A DNA stretch of 37,633 nucleotides. Origin: Paraphysomonas bandaiensis. Lineage: Eukaryota > Chrysophyceae. Where the stretch lies: NCBI GenBank assembly GCA_965644295.1, contig CBFFRP010000336.1, forward strand, positions 1 through 37,633, read 5' to 3'. The position numbers were made by a program, and so were the translations under genes. A model generated the notes under the pieces. It was not told the origin of the DNA. It did not search any database and saw nothing but the letters and a program-made list of their open reading frames with translations. The stretch's first letter is position 1. Every line of letters starts with the position of its first letter. Positions 27,858 to 37,085 of this stretch are shown here, piece by piece.

Positions 27858-28711
27858 GTGATATTAACCAGTTATTCTTTAACTTAATGATCATTTGTTT
27901 TTCCACTATATTGGACATTAATACTCTCAGTGGTATGTAATGTAATACACATGTTGCAGTATGAAGCAAATAATGGTATAATAACATGGTAGAATATAGT
28001 GTGTTTCTTCTTCAATTCGTGGATATCTGATTTCTAAATACAAACAAAGGCAGGATGAAACTATCTTAATTAGATATTATATATAAGGCACACGGAAACG
28101 TTACACAATCAATCCAGAACTCATATCATACAAGGCAGGACTAACATAAGTACAAGTTGCATCGTGAACCTACTGTACATGGTACGTAGTCATCAAGCAA
28201 ACGTGGTGATCTCTGTGAGAGGTGTTGCGTTCCGGAAAAGCCAGGGAGATCAAATGGCAATTCCTATAGGGCGATAGTGGAGTGATATCTACACTCCACG
28301 AAAAGAGCACGCAACGAAACAAGCATACGCCAATAGGTTACTTTTAACAAGCCAGAGAGATTACTCAAGCTGTATTGGAGGAGAGTAAATAATCTTCGAT
28401 GTAGATTCTCTATCCAGAGTCACTCTATGGCATAAGGAATCAGTCCGCTATTATGAGGCTATATATATATAATATATACATTATAGACAGAGTATTAACA
28501 TTCCCGAGCCTTCATATGAAAACACACACCAAATCACATAGAGTCAATGTCTCTACTTATCTCCATTCTTACCAGTGTAAAGTGTAAATGAAGGCTTTAC
28601 GGAGGACAGCGGATGGACACCAGGTAACACTGCCGATACAGTTGTTCACCTCACATTGCTGGTTGAAAGCAGCAGTAGTATGGATGAGCGGAGAGGTGTC
28701 CTTATGATATG
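27858..28711 (-). repeat. Right arm of the long inverted repeat (854 bp)
   Basis: Pairs with 26507-27358. The same sequence occurs a third time, in this orientation, inside 30086-31510. Confidence 0.93.
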
Positions 28712-28858
28712 TGTGACAAATCCGCATGTAGTCCCATATATCGTAGGGTGAGTGTATCCTGACTACAGTGAGTATACGGCGGTAGGGTAGCTGTTGGGTG
28801 GAGGTATGGGGGTACGTATGTACTTGAGTACGTGTGTACGTATGTAATTGGGTATGAG

Positions 28859-28925
28859 GTACGACGAGTAGTAGATAGGTACGATGAGTAGTAGATAGGT
28901 ACGATGAGTAGTAGATGAGTACGAC
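28859..28925 (+). repeat. 20-bp minisatellite, 3.3 copies
   Basis: Unit GGTACGATGAGTAGTAGATA, starting at 28859, 28879 and 28899; the first copy has one substitution. Confidence 0.9.
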
Positions 28926-28987
28926 TACAGGGACAGCATTACGATAACTGTAGAGATCCACGAAGAAGAGGGGGCAGCGGAATTTAA

Positions 28988-30262
28988 TGGCAACGATCCC
29001 AAAGTGGGGAAGAGCGAAGGGCGGAGCGATGGGAGGACGATGTGGACGGTGCACGGGACACATCACTCTTGGAGGCATGGGGGGATACCGGGACCGGCCA
29101 AGGGACGGCCCCATTCGAGGAACCAGTCTACAACCGTGGGGACGGGAGTAGACACAGTAACAAGGACAGGCCAGGGATGGAGGCCACATGGGAGAGACTG
29201 TACAGAGATTGGAGTGGGTTGCCGGAATATCAAGAGTCCGACGAGGGGGACCCACTAACAGGAAGGCCTGTACGAGCGAGAGAGACCGGAGTGAGGGGTA
29301 TGGAAACCACCAGGAAATTGTTTAGTGAGAAGATGCGGCTAGGGGAATTGGAGCAGGAAGAGAGGGAGTGCAGGCCTGCAGATATTCCATCATGGGTGTG
29401 GGTGCGTCAGAAGTATGCGACAGAGAAAGCAAGAGATCAGCCGGTGATAGAGATGAGAGGGAATCCACGGACAGAGACTCTCATATTTGATCGTAAGTGT
29501 AGGAGCTGCCAGGCAGTACTGAAGGCAGGATCAGCGCCGAAGTATGCTACACAGTGTTGGGTATGCTGGTATAGAGGAGGTCGGAGAGAAGGGAAGATAA
29601 TGAGGGAAGAGGGGCAGACACCGACGAGTAAGAGGGAGGACACAAGAGCAGAGCATTATTGGCAGTCTCATAGGGGAGAAAGAGGGGACGATTATCCGAA
29701 GACACCAGCCAGAAGGGATATAGGGGAAGAGTATCGAAGTACACCAGTGATGGAGGAGTTGGCTGCGATGGGAGTAGGGGGCGGGAGAAGAAGACGAGGG
29801 GAGGAGATGTTGTCACAGGATGAGTGGAGTATGGGAAGTAGGTCCAGTGGTAGACGGAGGACAGATGAGGAGGAGAGCAGACGAGATGGCGGATGGATGC
29901 AGGAGGACATTCAGGTAGCCTCGAAACCCGTGGGACTATCACAGGAGACCCGGAACATGCTTCAGAGGAATATGCTGCTACATCTGGTGAAGCCAGTGGA
30001 ACCAGAACATCAAGACAAGTATGTATGGCAAAGTGAGAGGCTGGTGAGGAGAGAGATACAGAATGTGAGAGAGAGGATGACGGAAGGCTTCAAGAGATCC
30101 TGCTTAAAGAAAACGGCGTGCAGCAGAGCTCACGTTTATGAGAGAAGAGGACCACTGTGCTACAGCCGAATGAGTACAAGAAGAAAGAAGGCGGCCAATA
30201 TCATTGATAAAAATGGCCTTATTATCCGCGGCAGAAAAGGTAGCTGCAACGCAAGCTGCTAA
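28988..30262 (+). pseudogene. Charged, Cys-pair ORF of an unidentified element (N-terminus lost)
   Basis: Open for 424 codons from after an in-frame TAA at 28985-28987 to the stop at 30262, but with no ATG near its start. Very rich in Arg, Glu and Gly. A zinc-ribbon-like C-x2-C-x15-C-x2-C (CRSCQ ... CWVCW) is encoded near 29490-29565. The last 59 codons lie in direct repeat R and belong to a different gene frame, so the original C-terminus is probably missing. The duplicate at 31732 has TCA where this copy has the TAA, and has an ATG upstream. The composition recalls a Gag-like nucleic-acid-binding protein, but no family was recognised. Confidence 0.45.
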
Positions 30263-31510
30263 GACATCTTTGAGAGCAGAAAAGGAAGAAGTTCGCATTT
30301 AGCAAATGAATGATGCGCGTAAAGTACTATCAAATCTAACAATTACGAGGTAGCTTATGATTTAGCATTCGAAATATCTTTTTATATTTTACGTTCATTA
30401 CAGTTTTGTTGTCTTCTTTCCAGTGATATTAACCAGTTATTCTTTAACTTAATGATCATTTGTTTTTCCACTATATTGGACATTAATACTCTCAGTGGTA
30501 TGTAATGTAATACACATGTTGCAGTATGAAGCAAATAATGGTATAATAACATGGTAGAATATAGTGTGTTTCTTCTTCAATTCGTGGATATCTGATTTCT
30601 AAATACAAACAAAGGCAGGATGAAACTATCTTAATTAGATATTATATATAAGGCACACGGAAACGTTACACAATCAATCCAGAACTCATATCATACAAGG
30701 CAGGACTAACATAAGTACAAGTTGCATCGTGAACCTACTGTACATGGTACGTAGTCATCAAGCAAACGTGGTGATCTCTGTGAGAGGTGTTGCGTTCCGG
30801 AAAAGCCAGGGAGATCAAATGGCAATTCCTATAGGGCGATAGTGGAGTGATATCTACACTCCACGAAAAGAGCACGCAACGAAACAAGCATACGCCAATA
30901 GGTTACTTTTAACAAGCCAGAGAGATTACTCAAGCTGTATTGGAGGAGAGTAAATAATCTTCGATGTAGATTCTCTATCCAGAGTCACTCTATGGCATAA
31001 GGAATCAGTCCGCTATTATGAGGCTATATATATAATATATACATTATAGACAGAGTATTAACATTCCCGAGCCTTCATATGAAAACACACACCAAATCAC
31101 ATAGAGTCAATGTCTCTACTTATCTCCATTCTTACCAGTAATGAAGGCTTTACGGAGGACAGCGGATGGACACCAGGTAACACTGCCGATACAGTTGTTC
31201 ACCTCACATTGCTGGTTGAAAGCAGCAGTAGTATGGATGAGCGGAGAGGTGTCCTTATGATATGTGTGACAAATCCGCATGTAGTCCCATATATCGTAGG
31301 GTGAGTGTATCCTGACTACAGTGAGTATACGGCGGTAGGGTAGCTGTTGGGTGGAGGTATGGGGGTACGTATGTACTTGAGTACGTGAGTACGTATGTAA
31401 TTGGGTATGAGGTACGACGAGTAGTAGATAGGTACGATGAGTAGTAGATAGGTACGATGAGTAGTAGATGAGTACGACTACAGGGACAGCATTACGATAA
31501 CTGTAGAGAT
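30086..31510 (+). repeat. Direct repeat R, copy 2 (1425 bp)
   Basis: Second copy of 27521-28957. Small differences include one A/T change near 30293, a short deletion near 31138 and a shorter TA run near 31025. Confidence 0.93.
31411..31477 (+). repeat. 20-bp minisatellite, second copy of the array
   Basis: Same unit and copy number as at 28859, inside repeat R copy 2. Confidence 0.9.
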
Positions 31511-31854
31511 ACGATGGTGATAAGTATGATATGGGTGCTTAAGTGTAGAGCCAGCTTGTAAGTGCAAGATTGCTATGTGAGTCACTCTTTAAGGTTATGA
31601 GAGCATAAGTAAGAAAGTTCTAATAATTGATAGTTATACGATTATCTGAGCTTAAGGGTCTGGTTAATAGTATCTACCAGACACCTAGTAAGATTAGACG
31701 TCACAGCACGTGTAAGAAGTTATCCGCAGGTATGAGCACAAGGTACCCAGCTGATGCATCAAGGCGAAGCCCTCTGCCAAGGACCCCCACATCTCCAATT
31801 GTCTCATGTGGTGGACAACGTGGGCTGCCCTCGCGACCCAGTGGACTTGATCAG
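31511..31854 (+). other. 344-bp segment absent from the first duplicate
   Basis: Lies between R copy 2 and the segment shared with 28958-29078; in copy 1 the flanks are joined directly. It contains the ATG (31732) and the first 41 codons of the charged ORF. The right border reads ...ATCAG/CCACG, acceptor-like, but the left border has no GT donor, so a deletion in copy 1 is likelier than loss of an intron. Confidence 0.7.
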
Positions 31855-31980
31855 CCACGAAGAAGAGGGGGCAGCGGAATTTCATGGCAACGATCCCAAA
31901 GTGGGGAAGAGCGAAGGGCGGAGCGATGGGAGGACGATGTGGACGGTGCACGGGACACATCACTCTTGGAGGCATTGTAG
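31732..31980 (+). pseudogene. 5' part of the charged ORF, second copy, cut off at the duplication end
   Basis: Starts at ATG 31732 (MSTRYPADASRRSPLPRT...) and continues in frame into the segment matching 28958-29078. The match ends at 31975 and a stop follows at 31978-31980. It gives the best view of the true N-terminus of the ORF at 28988-30262: basic and Ser/Pro/Arg-rich. Confidence 0.5.
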
Positions 31981-31997
31981 TTGTTCTTAAGAACAAC
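31980..31997. repeat. Perfect 18-bp palindrome at the end of the duplicated block
   Basis: GTTGTTCTTAAGAACAAC begins five bases after the last duplicated base (31975). Confidence 0.85.
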
Positions 31998-33080
31998 GTA
32001 TGCTCAAGCAAAAACAACACTGATCTATAACGTTTTAAAAAGATTTTAAGTGCACGCCAGCGGGCTGCTACACTGTTAAGCTCACCAGCGGGTGATGCTC
32101 CTCAACTCAGACGCAAACCGCGAAAGAACTTAAATAAATCGTTATTTAAAACGTGTAATAGAAAAGTGAGTAACATGCTATACAACTCTACAGTAACACA
32201 CACATACAACATCATGTTCAGCATTTCACTTCAGCACACTGTGACCACGTGGCATTTCCCATGCCCCATCTACGTGGCTATAGTATCACGCTATTGAGTC
32301 ACATGCATGGTTACATTGACTTTTAGGACCCTATGTTGGTTTAAGACCCTATATCAGGACCCTATATATTGCTTTAGGACCTTCATTGTGTTCAGGATAC
32401 ATATTATGCAACACCATTTGGACATTGGTAATGTACCACAGTGTATCTACATATTGAGCCAACGTTCGGGTATGATGTCCAATTTTTATCTGCTGCTGAT
32501 GATGTACGACTATGATCTGCTGCTGGTGACTTCGGTCGATGTGAAACCTGCTGCAAATTTATATCAAAGTTATGTGGGCCCGTATTCCTGTGTAGCAGTT
32601 GCAGTATATACTTCCATATACATACATACATGTATTACCCGTACTACCCTATAGGGGGGCAAATACATGTGACCATCACAGGAGAGAAGTCGCTATTATA
32701 CACTTGAGGTGCACGAGTGTTCATGCAAGGCTTATTGGGGTTGGATTGCAATGTGGTATGCGTACTATACGTACTATATGTACCGTATTTATGTATTTCC
32801 TGGATTATGGGGTTTTCAGTCTCTGGTAGGGTATAGATACGTAGTATACGGTGTACTCTCGGCATATGGTGGTGAGCCATTCCCTATCAGGTTGCTGTGT
32901 ATTTTTCAGTTTTGATTGAAGAGTTACACTACCTGTGGTGGTGAGATGATACCACGTGTGTTGCACCATGTTAGGAGTGTGTGTGTGTGCATATATGCTT
33001 CTATGGTGTTTATCACTTGTTTTAAGTTAGACCAAAGCTTGGTGCTAGTGATCTTGGGTGCCAGCGGTATACCATTGCGC
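31998..33080. other. Noncoding DNA with short repeats
   Basis: Between about 32323 and 32390 the string AGGACCCTATAT recurs four times with changes. Around 32055-32095 CCAGCGGG occurs twice, the second within TCACC-AGCG-GGTGA. No gene was recognised. Confidence 0.4.
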
Positions 33081-33103
33081 GGTGACTCTTCGCGGGAGTC
33101 ACT
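33081..33103 (+). other. Hairpin 1 upstream of the gag-like ORF
   Basis: GTGACTC (33082-33088) pairs with GAGTCAC (33096-33102) around a 7-nt loop. It belongs to a 5' leader-like region ahead of the ORF at 33755. Confidence 0.55.
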
Positions 33104-33211
33104 AACTGAGTTTAGGTCTAAACTTGGAAAAAAGTGTTTTAATAATAATACCGTTATTACTGTGCTTGTTGGTTCAGTGTAGGTGTTGTTGTAGTTTTAT
33201 TGATTACGAGC

Positions 33212-33240
33212 CAACACCCTGGTTATCAAACCGGGTGTTG
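33212..33240 (+). other. Hairpin 2 upstream of the gag-like ORF
   Basis: CAACACCC-T-GGTT / AACC-GGGTGTTG: twelve pairs with one bulged T and a 4-nt loop (ATCA), followed by TAGTAAATATTTACTTTA. A comparable hairpin followed by CAGTAATATTACTTTTA is found at 36430. The 500 bp up to the ORF are G/T-rich and noncoding, as expected for a long leader. Confidence 0.6.
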
Positions 33241-33754
33241 TTATAGTAAATATTTACTTTACTGCTCGTACAGAAATTTCTGTCTTTGCGCTGTTGTTTC
33301 ACTCTCTTATAAGAAACTAACTGCGACACGCTTCTTTGGGCTTGATTCTTTGGGTTTGTTGTCTGTTGCCTTCGGTTGCCTGTGGTTGTTGGTTGTCTGT
33401 TGTTCTCTGGGTGTGAGTTGTCAGTAGTTGTTCTCTAGGCTCTTTGTTCAGTGGTGATTGTTTGATACACAGTGTGGTGACTGGGGAAATTCGGTTCTTT
33501 TCGAAGTCAATCGACCGTGGATACCGCCTGTGTGTTAACTGTTGTCACTTGTACAAATCCGACGGGTTCAACGGGCTTGAGTGTTGAGTGTTGAGTTTTT
33601 GGATTCTTACGCAGGGTTGTCTTTGGGATTTGTCTTGGTGTGTTGTTGAGATCTGGGTCAGTGGTTCTAGGAGTTGCCAGGGTTGCTTGTCTCAGTGTGT
33701 TAGGGAAAAGTTTGGTGGATATAGTCTTTGAGGCGGAAGTTCTTCTCATTAACC

Positions 33755-35377
33755 ATGTCTACTCCGACTGGTAAAACGAGGAGAGGCGGCAAGAAAACTC
33801 CTGGGAAAGATCAGGAAGCCGCTGGTAGTGGTGAAACCAAACAAGATGCTGCTGGAGGTGTGCAGGATGTCGTTCAGGAGTCTTCTGCTCCAAACATCAA
33901 TCCAAACCAGGAGATTTTGGACACAGTTCGTGCCATGTCTCAGTCTTTTACAGAGGTGGCTACTGCAGTGTCTAACCTCAGCAGCAGGATGCAAATATTG
34001 GAGAATAGAGTACAAAATGTTGAGGATGGTGAGAGCAGTCAGTCTCAGGCTTCTGTGGGCTCACATCAGCGGCAAAAGGTTACCAAGCGCACGTCGAAAC
34101 ACAAACGTCAGCCGAGGTATTCCACTCTGGAAAACATGGCTAAGTTTCGCATTATTCCTCAGGAGGAAGATAGCAACAAGGAGGACGATGGTTCGAATCC
34201 CGATGTTGATGGTGATGGTGTTAATGATGTGCCTACCCTCATGGATAACATCTTCAAGGGCAAGAAAGCGGGCAAGTTATTCAGGGATTTGAAGAAAAGT
34301 TCCGAAGTGGCTAGTGCCAAAACAGTTACCATAACTAGAGAGGAAAGGAGGTGTCATGTTCGCATCAATGACTTTAAGTTGGGTAAAGTGGCGAAAGCGA
34401 TCAAAGACATCTTAGAGTTTCAAGAGCAAGAAGAAACTGAGGTGCGAATTCAAAAGGTACTTTCAACCAGTTTGAAGGCACATCTGCGGAATGTGTACAG
34501 CATCACACATGCGCAGCTAGCACAAATGGATGTTTCGGATTTGCTTCTCATTGTGGCTCAGGAGACCAAGGTGTTCAATTGCGTGGCATTTTATAATGAA
34601 CTCAGAGATTCCTTGAAACATATCCAGATCATGGACTGGAAGTATGTAAATGCTGTGACTTTTGAGGCATTCTATCATCAGCAATTGAACTTGATGCAGT
34701 CGTTCCAAACAATGTTGTCTATCATGTTGGTCTCAAACAAAACATGGTGTCCTCGTATCGATGACAAAGAGTACGGATTGATAAGACTCTTTAAGACTTT
34801 GAATGACGGGACCTATGTTAAGTATGTGTTGGGGTGCATGTCGACTAATAAATTTGACTCTATGAGCGAATTATTCAAAGAGTATTCGGCTGTACTCTTG
34901 GATCATTATCAAGTAACCATCGCGTACCGACAGTTACCTATGGAGTCGACTACGATGTTTCAACAGAAGCACGAGGACTATCTTAAGAGGAGAAAGGAAC
35001 TATTCTCTCAACAGTCCAACAAGCCTTCGTTGAACAGTCGTGTTGATTCTAAACCAAGGGTTTCGCAAGTGTCACATCTAGATACTTACGATGAGTCTGG
35101 TGCAAACTATAACGATGAGTGGGATGATAATGATGGGTATGTACCCAATGATGATGATTTGTGGGATGCTCCGAGTGAGACTTGGCGGTCCAGCAATCTG
35201 GAGGTACATGACGATAAACAAGTCGCTATGATGACAGATGTGAAACCAATGTCGGGTAAGGACGCAGCAGTTGATGAGGAGCGTCGTTTTAACTCAGATA
35301 GGTCTCTGTCAGCCATGCATTCCAGACCCACTGTAACCCTGGGGGTTTATATAGTAGCAAGTGTAGTAGTGAAATAG
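33755..35377 (+). CDS. Gag-like protein with coiled coil, no pol behind it
   Basis: 540 residues from the ATG at 33755 (MSTPTGKTRRGGKKTPGKD). The N-terminus is basic, with a heptad-patterned stretch at about 58-85 (SNLSSRMQILENRVQNVE), then a basic patch (HKRQPRYS), an acidic patch (NPDVDGDGVNDV) and a helical region of about 270 residues resembling a retroelement capsid in pattern only. The C-terminus is acidic (NDEWDDNDGY). There is no zinc knuckle, protease or RT in the 1.3 kb that follow. I infer the gag of an LTR element other than copia, truncated at its 3' side; a lone domesticated gag-like gene is the alternative. The long intact frame argues for recent insertion or selection. Confidence 0.6.
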   Translation: MSTPTGKTRRGGKKTPGKDQEAAGSGETKQDAAGGVQDVVQESSAPNINPNQEILDTVRAMSQSFTEVATAVSNLSSRMQILENRVQNVEDGESSQSQASVGSHQRQKVTKRTSKHKRQPRYSTLENMAKFRIIPQEEDSNKEDDGSNPDVDGDGVNDVPTLMDNIFKGKKAGKLFRDLKKSSEVASAKTVTITREERRCHVRINDFKLGKVAKAIKDILEFQEQEETEVRIQKVLSTSLKAHLRNVYSITHAQLAQMDVSDLLLIVAQETKVFNCVAFYNELRDSLKHIQIMDWKYVNAVTFEAFYHQQLNLMQSFQTMLSIMLVSNKTWCPRIDDKEYGLIRLFKTLNDGTYVKYVLGCMSTNKFDSMSELFKEYSAVLLDHYQVTIAYRQLPMESTTMFQQKHEDYLKRRKELFSQQSNKPSLNSRVDSKPRVSQVSHLDTYDESGANYNDEWDDNDGYVPNDDDLWDAPSETWRSSNLEVHDDKQVAMMTDVKPMSGKDAAVDEERRFNSDRSLSAMHSRPTVTLGVYIVASVVVK

Positions 35378-36065
35378 GGTATTCAACAACAAGAAGAGAG
35401 TCAACAACAGAAGAAGGACAGCAAACAGTACAAGATAATTATTTACGAAGGAAGTGCAAACATCTAGCCACGAGTCACGGAATTACAACAAGCCATTCAC
35501 ACTGAAGTGCATACTTGCGGCTACTCTAGGCAGTTATTAATATCACGACACTCAAAACACGTTACCCAGTATCTCTACTACTTGCAATACATGTGAAGCC
35601 AGCCGACTGCACCTGTTGTTTTACGACGTAGAGGCAATAAGGGCAATGGAGAGAGACTTAGGTAGCATCAACGTGATGTACACACAATTCTCTCTGCATC
35701 ATCCTCAGAACAGCATAAGAAGGGATCTTCAGATGTTGCTAGTACATCCTGAACATAAATGTCTCAAGTTAAGTGCAGAACTATGGATGTACACAGCCCA
35801 ATACCTCTGTGAGCTGCATTTTCATGATGGTGCTCTGGATGTGGAGATGAGCAGGAGTTAGGACCATTCAAGAGCATACTATAGACGCTATGCATGGTGA
35901 TGCTGCTAAGCAGGCATAGTGGGTGGCTATTATGGCAAGCGTGTGGCTTAAAGAGGAATATATGGAGAGAGTAAAGATGCAATAAGTTTTATATGAGTTT
36001 AGGGAGTATGATAAAGAGCAGTAGACTATCAGCGGATACGGTATCACGTTACTCATTTTAGTTAG
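35378..36065. other. Region behind the gag-like ORF, no pol recognised
   Basis: Short frames only. One at 35616-35861 (...MYTQFSLHHPQNSIRRDLQ...) lacks an ATG at its start and resembles nothing I know. Confidence 0.4.
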
Positions 36066-36069
36066 CTGT

Positions 36070-36150
36070 TTTTCAGTTTTATCACTATGGTTTTATTTCA
36101 GTTTTATGCGTAGTTTCAGTTTTATACGCTGTTATTCAGTTTTGTTTTAT
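36070..36150 (+). repeat. Degenerate TTTCAGTTTTAT repeat, four copies
   Basis: The motif recurs at spacings of about 18-25 bp; a single TTTTTCAGTTTTGAT also occurs at about 32902, upstream of the first hairpin/ORF locus. Confidence 0.65.
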
Positions 36151-36713
36151 TGTCAGAATACGTGTGGTATACACGGTGTATGCAAGAATGCATGCGGTGT
36201 GGTGTGTGTGATATAAAATGGACTTGGTTCATTCTGTAGATGCGTACCATTCTATATGTTATTCCTTGCATGTCATTGTTTTAAGTTACTTGACACTGTC
36301 TTAACAGCGACCTTTATTCTTAGAGGGAATACTGCGCGGCGTTATCTAGCGGATATCGTTGACCGTGTTAGGTGATTTAACAGTAATAATAAGTGTTTAC
36401 TCATACCTTATTATACATTTTGTTGGGAGCAAACCAGCAAGTCTGGTTTGTGTACAGTAATATTACTTTTAGTCCCACAAGGCCTTTTATATTGCGTAGT
36501 AGTGTAATAGAAAATTATCATCTACATTGGAAGTCATTGACCATTGTGGGAGCGAAGTTTGAAGCAACAATATCTCATCTTGTACTGTGCCTGCGGACAA
36601 GCACGTCAAGACAGTAGATTTGTTACAGAGAGCTTAGCATTCACATAGGACAAAGACAACCACCAGTAGCTAGTCTGATAGTAAGATACAATTGTCTTAG
36701 CATATAGACAGTA
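36151..36713 (+). other. Leader-like region with hairpin at 36430-36450
   Basis: CAAACCAG (36430-36437) pairs perfectly with CTGGTTTG (36443-36450) around a 5-nt loop. It is preceded by a GCGCGG-containing weak stem (36333-36361), in the same order as the two hairpins at 33081-33240, and followed by a coiled-coil ORF. It may be the leader of a second, related element. Confidence 0.45.
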
Positions 36714-37085
36714 ATGGATGTCAATCAAGACGAAGCCACAGACCTGCAGCGTCTAATGCAGGGATTCGTAGAGCAAATAACGGGTGCTGTAAATACTCTA
36801 ACTGAGACAGTAGCTGGGGTAAAAGATGATGTAGCTGGGCTCAAGCACGACGTAGCTGAGGTCAGCGATGAGCTCAAGGAATTGAGAGTAAGAGTAGCTG
36901 TCCTGGAAGGGACTTATTCATTTCCGGAACCATCTCCTCCTAGAAATTCACCAGCACCTGCCAGTGAACTTAGCCAGGAAGAAGCCGTAGAAGCGGCAAA
37001 GCCGAAACAAGGACCTGCTGAGAAGCAAAAGAAGGGTAGACCTTTGCAATGGAACTCAGGTTGGGACCTGAGAGCCAAACTCTAA
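36714..37085 (+). CDS. Small coiled-coil protein, possibly a truncated Gag
   Basis: 123 residues from ATG 36714. Residues 12-68 form a strong heptad pattern (TETVAGVKDDVAGLKHDVAE, ELKELRVRVAVLE), followed by a Pro/Ser-rich stretch (FPEPSPPRNSPAPAS) and a basic end (KPKQGPAEKQKKGRPLQW). It resembles the N-terminal design of the larger protein at 33755 (coiled coil, then basic segment) without clear sequence identity, and likewise follows a hairpin-bearing leader. It may be a complete small protein or a gag fragment. Confidence 0.5.
   Translation: MDVNQDEATDLQRLMQGFVEQITGAVNTLTETVAGVKDDVAGLKHDVAEVSDELKELRVRVAVLEGTYSFPEPSPPRNSPAPASELSQEEAVEAAKPKQGPAEKQKKGRPLQWNSGWDLRAKL

Larger units (their letters stand above)
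27521..28957 (+). repeat. Direct repeat R, copy 1 (1437 bp)
   Basis: Repeated at 30086-31510 with few changes. It includes the right arm of the inverted repeat and a 20-bp minisatellite. Together with 28958-29078, which is repeated at 31855-31975, it defines a partial tandem duplication of a unit of about 2.6-2.9 kb. It is not an LTR: it does not start TG/end CA, and an ORF crosses its border. Confidence 0.93.

Noticed and set aside
28569-29255. 228-codon minus-strand frame
   Set aside because: It crosses the repeat border and lies opposite the charged ORF; its Pro/Tyr/Thr-rich composition mirrors the purine-rich plus strand.
27521-31510. LTR retrotransposon with 1.4-kb LTRs
   Set aside because: The direct repeats lack TG..CA ends, primer site and polypurine tract, and an ORF runs across the repeat border; a tandem duplication fits better.
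34190-34205. tRNA B-box-like string GGTTCGAATCCC
   Set aside because: It lies within the gag-like coding frame, no acceptor, D or anticodon stem can be built around it, and the reading frame is conserved through it.
35616-35861. Small protein gene behind the gag-like ORF
   Set aside because: No ATG at the start of the frame, no domain, and length within chance expectation.
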